In this document: piece by piece, positions 1 through 7,603 of the stretch
Position numbering within the stretch: the first letter of the stretch is position 1
Layout: every line of letters starts with the position of its first letter
Origin: Ochromonadaceae sp. CCMP2298
Taxonomy: Eukaryota > Sar > Synurophyceae > Ochromonadales > Ochromonadaceae
DNA: 15,699 nt
Assembly: GCA_026770595.1 (NCBI GenBank)
Contig: MU634055.1
Location: forward strand, 1,026 to 16,724
Reading direction: 5' to 3'
Notes under the pieces: model-generated
The model's input: only the letters and a program-made list of their open reading frames with translations
Databases searched by the model: none
What the model was told of the DNA's origin: nothing
Made by a program: the position numbers and the translations under genes

Positions 1-1
1 G

Positions 2-3000
2 GGGGGCGTGAGAGGGGGAGGGGGGGGGGATGGGCGTAGGGTTATAACTATAGATATAACTATTCGCGCAGAGGCCAAGGGCAGTGGTAGCAATAGTGGT
101 AGCAGCAGTGGTAGTAGCAGTGGTAGCAGCAGTAAGGCTTCTGCCCCTGCCCCTGCCTCCATCTCCACCTCCATTTCTGCCTCCGCCTCTGCCTCCCGAG
201 CAGCCCGCCCTGACTTCGGGTTGGATGCTGGCAACAGTCGGGACCACGTAGCCCCTCTACTGGACCTGCTGCTGTGCGTGATTGCGGGTGTAGGCACGAG
301 CATTGGCAGAGACGGCGAAAAGGGCATAGATGACAGCAAGGATAGCAGGGACAGCAAAGATAGCAAGGGTAGCAGGGACAGGGATAATAAGGACAGCAAA
401 AGCGGCGGTAGTGAGCGATCGGGGTCTGGGTCTGGGTCGGGCCCTTGTGCAGATATAGACGCTCAGGTCGCCTTAGCCCGCGCAGAGCTGCGCCTCATAT
501 TAACCGACGTGCTGCTGCCCCTGCACCGCCCGAACGAGATGGTGCTGTGGAGGGACCAGGTGCCTGTGCTGCAGTCTTATCACGCGCCGCTTGTTAGGTG
601 CGTGCTGAGGGTGGCGGAGAGGGACGGGGCGCTGGCTGGTATGGCAAGTATAACCCAGTCTCAATCCCAGGGCTCGACTTCCCCATTCCCGTCTCCGCCC
701 CCCTCTCTGTTGGTGCAGGCTCTTCTGGGGCTGTTGTCCTGCTGGCCTGACCGTTTCATGACTAACACCCCCAAGCAGGTGCTGCTGCTGCACGAGCTAG
801 AGATGCTCCTAGAAAAGGCCTCAGAGGGCGAGTTCGAGCAGGTGCGGGAGCCCCTGTTGCATAGGATGGTGAGGTGCATAGGCACAGAGGCAGACAATAT
901 TAGACCAGCCCAGCGCGCACTGCAGATGTTCAAAAACCAGCATTTGCTGGAATTGCTGGTGGGGAAAAAGGGCGGGGGCGGGGTGGATGAGGGTGGGAGA
1001 GGGGCAGTGGGTGTGGGGGCGGTGGGGGCGACAGGGACAGCAAGGACAGCAGGTGCAGGTGAAGGTGCGGGAACGGGTGCTGCTGCTGGTACTAGTGCAG
1101 GTGTGGGTGCGGGTGCGGGGTGGGCCCAGGGCGTCTCAAACCTACGCCTGCTGTTACCTGCCCTCTACAGACACGGCCAGCTCTCCTGGAACCCCACTGT
1201 CAACAAGATGACAGGACTGGCGCTGAGAAATATCCGGCATGCAGATGTGGACTTGTTCGCGTTCTGCTGTGGAGAGATGCTGGGGGGTGGGGGTGGGTTG
1301 GATACCAACAGCACTTCAGGTGCGGGTGCAGGTGCGGGTGCAGGTGCAGGTGCGGGTGCGGGTGCGGGTGCAGGTGCAGGTGCAGGTGCGGGTGCAGGTG
1401 CAGGTGCGGGTGCAGGTGCTGGTTCAGGTGTGGGTTCGGGTGCTGCTTTGGGTGGGGGTACCGTCGACCTGCAGGGCCTGATAGCTGCACTGCCCCCTCA
1501 GTCTGGATCTGGATCTGGATCTGGATCTGGATCTGGATCTGGATCTGGATCTGGATCTGGATCTGGATCTGGGTCTGGGTCTGGGTCTTGGGGTGGGTCT
1601 AGTTCTGGGTCTGGATCTGGGGCGCAGGGTTCTCTGGAGTGGATAATGAGCAGCATGAGTAGCGGAGAGAAGACAGAGCGAGGAGGGAGGGGAGACAAGG
1701 GGGGAGATAAGGGGGGAGAGAGAGGTGAAGAGAAGGGGGTTGAGAGAGGGGACGAGAAGGGGGCAGAGAGAGGAGGAGAGAGGGGGGGAGAGAGGGGGGA
1801 AGAGAAGGGGGCAGAGAGGACAGCACCATCCAGACCCCGAGTGCGCCTACCCCCCCCCAGCAGCAGCAGCAGCAACAGACTACCGCCCTCTGCCTCCGCA
1901 GCCCCCCCCTTCCCCGCCCCCTCGCCCTTCCCCACACCTTCCTCCACATCCTCCATCACACCCACACCCACACTCTCCTCCTTCCCCACACCCCTGGGCC
2001 CCCTGGGACTGCGGCAGTTCAGGGCCTTCGACAAAGCGAATCCGCCACCCCTCACCATCACCGGTGTTGCTCCCTGGGCGATGACCGGTGGGGTGGGAGG
2101 GAAATCCGCCGTGTCTGGGGTTTCTGCTATGTCTGGGGTTTCTATGGGCTCCAGCTCCGCTCCCTCGGCCTCGGGGCTCTACTCCACCACCTCCATGCCG
2201 TGCAGCGGAGGTGTGGGCATAGGCATGGGTGGGGGAGGGGGTGGGGGTGGGGGGAGGGGTGGAGCTGTGGGTGGGGCTATGGGTGGGGGTATGGGTGGGG
2301 GCATAGGTATGGGTGGGGGCATAGGTATGGGTGGGGGTGTGGGTATAGGCGGGATAGGCGCTGTGATGCCCAGGCCCCGAGGCTCCATCACCTGCACTGT
2401 GAACGAGCAGAGACGCACGATGGCAGCCACGCCCCCCTCCTCTACATCCCATACCTCCTCCACCTCCTCCACCCCTACCTCCCATACCTCCCCCACCCCG
2501 AACCCCTTTGGCCTCACCCTCATGGACGCGTTCATCCTCAAATGTGCGCCTATTGAGGCAGAGGCCGCCACGAGAGATGACTGGAGCGCACAGCAGGCAG
2601 CGGCCTCGCCCACCCTGCTGCCCCACTTGCGATTTCACGACTTGGTGTTCGGCAGGGTGCTGGGGGAGGGGGCTTTCAGGTAAGGATAGTGAGTGGGGTG
2701 ACGTTCTCTATGCTACTGCTATCTGTCTCCGACTCTGACTCCCCCCTCCCCCCCCTCCCCCCAGCTGCGTGAAGTATGCCAGACGCATAACTCGGGACAA
2801 GGCACAGGCAGGCTGGGCAGATTACGCAGTCAAGGTGAGGGCCAGATGATCTGCATCCTTTATCCTGTTCCCTGTACCCTGTCCCTATATCCTGTACCCT
2901 GTACCCTGTATCCTACACCCTACACCCTGCACCCTGTACCATAATACTCACCCTCTATACCTATAAAACCCTCCCTTATGTCGCACCTGCCTATTAAACC

Positions 3001-4946
3001 CTCTATAGGTGGTGCAGGCGGCGCGCATCAGGGAGCTGGGCTACGCACCCTCCGTAGCCAGAGAGATGGCAGTGCTGCAGGTGAATGGGGGGGATTATGT
3101 GTGTAGGTGTATTTGTGTGTGTTTGCTCATCTCTCTCTCTGCTCCTCTGCTCCTGTGCACCATTAACCATCAACCCTCTACACCTCCACCCCACGGCACC
3201 TCCACCCCCTCCATTACTATTCTACCACTATTATCACCACTAACATCATCATTAATATTATCCTCACCATTAATATCTACTACAACTAAATGTTATCAGG
3301 TGCTCAGCCACCCCGGCGTTGCTCGCCTCATATCCGCCTTCCGCTATCACGACTCAGCCTACCTCGTTCTGGAGTACGCCTCCAAGGGGGATCTGCACAC
3401 ATACCTGCTCCGGTACGGCAAACTCAGCCATCTGAGGACCCGCTTTGTGTTGGGGGAGGTGGCGGCGGGGGTGGGTTCTGTGCATGATATGGGGTTCAGT
3501 TTTGGGGATTTGAAGCCGGAGAATGTGCTGGTTACGGAGATGGGGCATATTAAGGTGAGTGTGTGTTGGGGGTATGGTGTGTGTGTGGGGGGGGTATGGT
3601 GTGTGTGTATAGTGTGTACTGTGTGTGGTGTATGGCGTTTACTGTGTGTGCTGAGTGCGGAGTGCGGAGTTGACTCCCCATCCCCCCTACCCCCCCCTCA
3701 TTAGATCACCGACTTCGGCGCCTGCCGCCCCGTCACCCCCGAGGCCTCTCAGGTGCTGAGGGACAGCGGGGCCCTGCTGGACAGCATCCGTAACGGGGAC
3801 TGGAAGGAGGAGACGGAGGCCAGCCGCGTACAACGACAACAGCGACAGAGCCAAGGCGACCGGGACGGTGGCGGGGATGGTGCGGATGGGGATGGGGATG
3901 GGGATAGGGATGGGAATGGGGATGGAGATGGGGACGGAGATGGGGACGGGGACGCGGGGAAGGCGAAGGCTGAGGCGGCTAACGCAACGCGCCTGGAGGG
4001 AACTCCCGCCTACCTACCCCCAGAGGCATTAGGGTACAGGGAAGTGGATGGGGACGGGAACGGGGATAGGGGTATGCGTAGCGCGGGCAGGGGCGGGGAT
4101 GCGTGGGCGCTGGGCTGCGTTGCCTACTTCTGCCTACGGGGGAGGCCCAAGTTCTATGGTGATAGGGAGCAGGTAATGTCCCAAATTAGGGACGAGGCGG
4201 AGGCGGAGGCAGGGACAGGGGTTGTGGGGGTGGGGGTGCGGTTCGCAGCAGATGGGGGGGATGGGGACGCAGATGGTGGGGGTGGAGGTGCAGGGGAAGG
4301 TGCAGGGGGAGGGGACGAGGAAGAGGAGGTGGACGAGGAGGTGCGTAGGGCGCAGGAGGTCGCATCGGAGGCATTCATCTCTGCCCTCACGCACCCAGAC
4401 CCCACACAGCGTCTGAGTGTGGAGCAGGCCACAGCACACCCCTACCTCACCGCAGGCCTGCTAACGGTGGACCTGCGGCGGCTAGGGTACGTACACACTG
4501 GGGACACTGGGCGATCAGGTGAACCAGGGAACGCAGGGGGCGCAGGGGGCGCAGGGGGCGCAGGGGGCGCAGGGGACGCAGGGGACGCAGGGGATGCAGG
4601 GGATGCTGGGGATGCTGGGGATGCTGGGGACTCCGGGTCCAGTGCAGGTGCGATAGGCGGGGCCCGGCGCCTGCCCCTGCCCATGAACCCGCACCAGCTG
4701 CACACCCTGCCCCCCCTCAGGCTGCCCACGTCCCAGCCTATTGGCGCCGACCTCGCTGAATCCCAGTGGGCTAGACGCCAATTCAGCGTGCTGTGGGCGC
4801 CCATGCCTGGGGATTACCGGGAGGATGCACCGAAGCGGGAGGGTGGGGGTGGTGGGGGTGGTGCGGGCGATGTGTGGCTGATGACGCATGCTTACCGCCT
4901 AAGCCCGCTGCCTGACACACCGCTGGAGCGTAGTGTGCGGTTCTGA
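2..4946 (+). CDS. B56 (PP2A regulatory subunit)-PDK1-like protein kinase fusion, 5' partial
   Basis: Exons 2-2679, 2765-2834, 3009-3080, 3300-3554 and 3705-4946 join in frame to about 1436 residues. No in-frame ATG lies before base 539, so the N-terminus is upstream of the window. Residues ~75-425 (counted from base 8) follow the HEAT repeats of PP2A B56: LLPLHRPNEM, SYHAPLVRCV, CWPDRF, HELEMLLEKASEGEFEQV and LLPALYRHGQLSWN match the order and spacing of that family. A low-complexity linker (425-860) follows. The kinase (~878-1275) has GEGAFSCV (G-loop), AVK (K914), an ARE helix-C Glu, FGDLKPEN (D1008; HRD is FGD), DFG (1026-1028), GTPAYLPPEA (from 1122), DAWALG and DPTQRL. The lobe order and 'GEGAFS' start resemble PDK1 and other AGC kinases, but no PH domain follows. 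About 75 extra residues sit in the activation segment. Known family role: B56 selects PP2A substrates; coupling it to a kinase is inferred. Exon 1 alone carries both B56 and the start of the kinase. Confidence 0.85.
1320..1440 (+). repeat. Gly-Ala dipeptide-coding repeat (ggtgcg/ggtgca)
   Basis: About 17 tandem 6-nt units alternate ggtgcg and ggtgca and encode a (Gly-Ala)n run directly after the B56-like region of the fusion gene, degrading into Gly-Ser. All frames stay open through it, so its translation cannot by itself prove the frame. Confidence 0.9.
1503..1590 (+). repeat. Gly-Ser dipeptide-coding repeat (ggatct)
   Basis: Roughly eleven exact ggatct hexamers followed by ggg-tct variants encode (Gly-Ser)n. 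The near-perfect nucleotide identity of the units indicates recent slippage expansion, so length is probably polymorphic and hard to assemble. Confidence 0.9.
1676..1826 (+). repeat. Purine-only imperfect repeat encoding Gly-Glu-Arg/Lys-rich segment
   Basis: An almost uninterrupted GA-rich strand of about 150 nt encodes repeats of Glu-Arg-Gly and Glu-Lys-Gly in the linker between the B56 and kinase parts. The bias is strictly strand-asymmetric (purines on the coding strand) and could form triplex DNA. Confidence 0.8.
2212..2356 (+). repeat. Gly/Met/Ile-rich repeat (gggtgggggtat type)
   Basis: G-run-rich repeats encode Gly-Gly-Gly-Met/Ile units just before the kinase domain. Many runs of four or more G on the sense strand make G-quadruplex formation plausible. 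Last long low-complexity block before the pre-kinase segment at about 2500. Confidence 0.8.
2866..2942 (+). repeat. Intronic C-rich heptamer repeat (ccctgta/ccctaca)
   Basis: Within the second intron of the kinase fusion (2835-3008) the sequence ccctgt(a) recurs about nine times with drift to ccctaca. It lies in the sense orientation ahead of the acceptor at 3008, as do CCCTAA-like stretches in introns of two other genes here. Confidence 0.75.
3868..3960 (+). repeat. Gly-Asp repeat in the kinase activation segment
   Basis: Six-nt units of the type ggggat/ggggac encode (Gly-Asp)n with occasional Arg and Asn. The run falls between DFG (base 3711) and the GTPxYxxPE motif (base 3999), so it is an insertion inside the activation segment rather than a linker. 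Confidence 0.9.
4528..4632 (+). repeat. 9-nt tandem repeat encoding (Gly-Gly-Ala)/(Gly-Asp-Ala)n
   Basis: Tandem 9-nt units gcagggggc, then gcaggggac, then gctggggat form three successive variant blocks. They encode an acidic Gly-Asp-Ala tail after the kinase C-lobe and before a non-repetitive C-terminus containing QWARRQFSVLWAPMP. Confidence 0.9.
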
Positions 4947-5021
4947 ATGAGGAGGTGCTGGGTGCTGGGATGCCGGGTGCTGGTTTTACCGCAGGAAATC
5001 GTATGGTTAATCTTACATGTC

Positions 5022-5027
5022 AATAAA
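5022..5027 (+). terminator. Polyadenylation signal AATAAA
   Basis: AATAAA 76 nt after the TGA of the kinase fusion gene, in a region where composition falls abruptly from G-rich to A/T-rich. Consistent with the 3' end of that transcript. Confidence 0.6.
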
Positions 5028-5196
5028 ATATTAATATTGCACCCTTCGACTTTTCTTACTGAACACGACATGCAGATTTTTCTTTAATAATTTCCAGGCA
5101 TATTGAATCTAATAATTTAATTGTTATTTTAAGAAGGCCATTCAAAATAAATATATTGATATTACCATGCACTGTCTCTCTTCCCACACTGTCGCG

Positions 5197-5352
5197 GCCT
5201 GGCAAACGCGCGTAACGACATGCCTTCCCGTATCTCTTAATTGGCGTCTTCTGGGCGTGTTGACCCGCGACGACGCCAGACCTATGGCAAAACCTGTACC
5301 GGTACTAACGGTACAGGTTTTGCCATTACGGTAATGGCTCGGTTTGCCAGGC
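5197..5352. repeat. Short hairpin module with 11-bp inverted ends
   Basis: GCCTGGCAAAC at 5197-5207 is repeated inverted at 5342-5352. Inside lies an 18-bp perfect stem (5284-5301 with 5309-5326) around a 7-nt loop, and beside it a second small palindrome gccatta-cgg-taatggc at 5322-5338. The layout looks like a very small non-autonomous element or a decayed end of the larger foldback element that begins 30 nt later. No coding potential is convincing. The class is not identifiable from sequence alone. Confidence 0.5.
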
Positions 5353-5382
5353 ACTTTTAGACAGTCCAGATACCGTGGACGC

Positions 5383-5956
5383 GTCCAGAAACCGTCGACA
5401 CTTTTCGACCAGGCAAAAACGCCAAAATGATGGTAAATTAAAACTCTATAATCACATAAATAGACTATAAAACGATATAACACACCTAATTGAGAGCAGT
5501 TTAATACGTTAATAAATATTTTGCACATCTTTTTAAATACGCATATATATCAATATCGAAATAAATGTAATATTTGTAAAAACTGGATATTGCTATAAAT
5601 ACCCGGTACGTTTTGTCAAAGATGTGCAAAATATTTATTATTATAACGTATTAAAATACGTTATAATAATAAATATAACGTATTAAAATACGTTATAATA
5701 ATAAATATTTTGCACATCTTTGACAAAACGTACCGGGTATTTATAGCAATATCCAGTTTTTACAAATATTACATTTATTTCGATATTGATATATATGCGT
5801 ATTTAAAAAGATGTGCAAAATATTTATTAACGTATTAAACTGCTCTCAATTAGGTGTGTTATATCGTTTTATAGTCTATTTATGTGATTATAGAGTTTTA
5901 ATTTACCATCATTTTGGCGTTTTTGCCTGGTCGAAAAGTGTCAACGGTTTCTGGAC
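5383..5956. mobile_element. 574-bp near-perfect nested palindrome (foldback/MITE-like element)
   Basis: Position p pairs with 11339-p. The arms 5383-5669 and 5670-5956 are complementary apart from one substitution (5396/5943) and four mismatched bases near the centre. Each arm is itself an inverted repeat: the 22-nt unit AAAGATGTGCAAAATATTTA+TT occurs four times in alternating orientation (5511-5532 minus, 5618-5639 plus, 5700-5721 minus, 5807-5828 plus). The left arm can be aligned further (to about 5359) if a 19-nt deletion between TCTGG repeats is allowed on the right. A/T-rich, no transposase, no clear target-site duplication. It ends about 130 nt before the start codon of the next gene. 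The similar peptides readable on both strands are a by-product of the palindrome. Confidence 0.85.
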
Positions 5957-6086
5957 TGTCTTCACTTATTATTCTTGCACACTCCAGAGGACAAAACGAA
6001 AGCTGAGAGCTTTTCTTCTGTAGGAACTACCGGTAGTTCGACTGAACCAGACCCTCCACCCACTTTGCCGCACAACCCGCGAGGCG

Positions 6087-7354
6087 ATGCTCTTCTTTGT
6101 GCTCGCTGTTCCCCTTCTGGGGCTGTGCCTGGGCGCGCCGGCCGTGCCCAGCAGCTCAAGCGTTGGCGCGATCAGAGGAGGAGGAGGCCGCAGTTTCAAC
6201 GATAACGACGCCGCGTACCGGTCCGAGTTCGTGTTCGGCAAGGACAGAGAGCTGGTCCACGCGTCGGTGGACCTGAAGTGGTTGTTCGGCACGCTGACAG
6301 ACGGCACCTTCTGGCAGTCACTGGCGGAGGCAGTGTTGGACCGAATCCGCCGGCTTCAACCCGCTTACGATGATCAGTACCACTACAAGCAAGAGGCCAT
6401 TGAGATGCTGCTAAATATAAGATTCTTCAACTCGGAGTCCACGCTGAGGTAGGTGGCTATCTGGTGTTCTGCGGTGTTCGTGTGATGTGTTCTCTGGTGA
6501 TCTCTGGTGCCTGCAGTGGCGGTCTCTCTAACGGTGGTTGAACTTGCCTACCAACATTACAACCCACCCCTAACCCTCTAGCATAACGCACCTCTACCAT
6601 AACGAACCCCTACTATAACCCACGAAACGGCCCCACCAGGGTCTTTCAGCGATCCATGCAGCAGGCACAGGCCCTCTCCCTCTCCAGCCGGCGCTTCATC
6701 GTGCTCTACATCGAAGCAGAGGAGGCAGTAGAGGCGCCAGTAGAGGCACTGGAGTACCGGCGTGCGTTGGCGGATTCGATTTTGGGTGACCTGCTGAATG
6801 CGGAGTATATATTCATGGCGTGCAGTAGGCAGCACCCCTACGCCAAAGCGATAAGACAGCGTGCCCTAGAGAGTGTGGGTGGCAAGGCTGGCAGGGGCGG
6901 GGGCGGGGGTGGTGTGGGTGTGGATGGTATGGGTGGCGTGGGTGGCGGGGGTCTTATCCGTGACTCGGTTTCTGATTTCTCCGGGGACTCTGGGGACTCC
7001 GACGGGGAATTTCCCATGTTCCTCGTGCTCGCGCCAGCCCTCACCGAGGGGACCTTCAAATCCACCCAGAACTCGGTCGTCCTCAGTCCCCGTACGCCGT
7101 TCGAGCTAGTGGGGGCGCTTAGGCCTATACGGACGGACGCGCAGCCGCACAAGATAAGGGCATTTTTGAGCCGTGTGGCGGAGGCACACGCGGGGCGGTT
7201 CGATTATGAGGATGGGAGGGGGGGGGGTAGTGGGGGTGGTGCTAGTGGGGCAATTGGGGACAGTGAGCCCGACGGGGGCGGGGACAGCCCCAGGGCTGGA
7301 GTAACCGGTGTGGGAAAGCCGTTAGACGAGTCTGTCACACAACCGGAGGGCTAG
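6087..7354 (+). CDS. UAS-domain (FAF1/FAF2-type thioredoxin-fold) protein with hydrophobic leader
   Basis: Two exons, 6087-6448 and 6640-7354, joined across a 191-nt GT-AG intron that splits an Arg codon; 358 residues. Residues 1-17 (MLFFVLAVPLLGLCLGA) form a signal peptide or membrane anchor. Residues ~110-305 read like the UAS domain of FAF1/FAF2(UBXD8)/UBXN7: a beta strand RRFIVLYIEAE (137-147), LADSILGDLLNAEYIFMACS (164-183) with the family's ACS, then EFPMFLVLAP (244-253), where the Pro sits at the usual cis-Pro site. A Gly-rich insert (205-225) and a Gly-rich tail (314-358) interrupt it. There is no CxxC, so redox activity is not expected, and no UBX domain, so p97/Cdc48 binding by that route is not expected. 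UAS domains in relatives bind unsaturated fatty acids. A remote thioredoxin-fold protein of other type is the alternative. Confidence 0.7.
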
Positions 7355-7356
7355 AT

Positions 7357-7412
7357 GGTACATAGTCCATAGTGCATAGTGCGTACACAGTACATAGTCC
7401 GTAGTACATAGT
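7357..7412. repeat. Short direct repeats of (a)catagtcc/catagtgc
   Basis: Immediately after the stop of the UAS gene, catagt recurs about five times with variable spacing (catagtcc, catagtgc, acatagtcc). Located in the 249-nt gap between two convergent genes; no coding potential. Confidence 0.6.
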
Positions 7413-7494
7413 TCTTCTACTGTACCAAGTGTAAATAATCTGCTTTCTAATCTCGTTGATGTTTACAAATTTAGGCTGCTTATCGGGGTAAAAG

Positions 7495-7500
7495 AATAAA
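7495..7500 (+). terminator. Polyadenylation signal AATAAA
   Basis: AATAAA 141 nt after the stop of the UAS-domain gene, before the convergent gene on the other strand ends at 7604. The remainder of the 7355-7603 gap shows nothing further. Confidence 0.5.
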
Positions 7501-7603
7501 GGTTACGACTGTGGTAGCAGAATATGGTACTATGGTACAAAGGTTCCGTATTGGTTTGAGGGCTGCTGTCACAGAGGCAGGGGGGCAGGGGCGGGAGTGT
7601 AGG

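Noticed and set aside
1498-2061. Minus-strand Asp-Pro/Ser-Pro repeat frame and similar long antisense frames over the fusion gene
   Set aside because: They arise because the simple repeats lack stops in all frames; only the plus frame carries B56 and kinase motifs.
2680-2683. TAA at 2681 as the true stop of a separate B56-only protein
   Set aside because: It lies inside a perfect donor (cag|gtaagg), and joining to 2765 restores GEGAFSCV, a complete glycine loop, so read-through by splicing is far more likely; a truncated unspliced form remains possible.
4159-4194. Putative B56-docking (LxxIxE-like) motifs inside the kinase, e.g. MSQIRDE and LDSIRN
   Set aside because: MSQIRDE lies in a helix of the folded C-lobe and LDSIRN lacks the acidic residue; the B56 pocket residues are upstream of the window, so self-docking cannot be assessed.
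4134-4889. Several minus-strand Pro-rich frames over the kinase C-terminal exon
   Set aside because: Antisense shadows of Gly/Asp/Ala repeats; no motif or start context, and the plus frame is fixed by kinase motifs.
5290-5310. GTACCGGTAC word shared between the hairpin module (5297-5306) and the end of the SET gene (13450-13459)
   Set aside because: A 10-bp self-complementary word occurring twice with no flanking similarity; likely coincidence.
5142-5528. 128-residue minus-strand frame whose N-terminal half is repeated at 5811-6023 on the plus strand
   Set aside because: The identity is a direct consequence of the DNA palindrome; silent positions are as conserved as the others, and codon use and composition are not gene-like.
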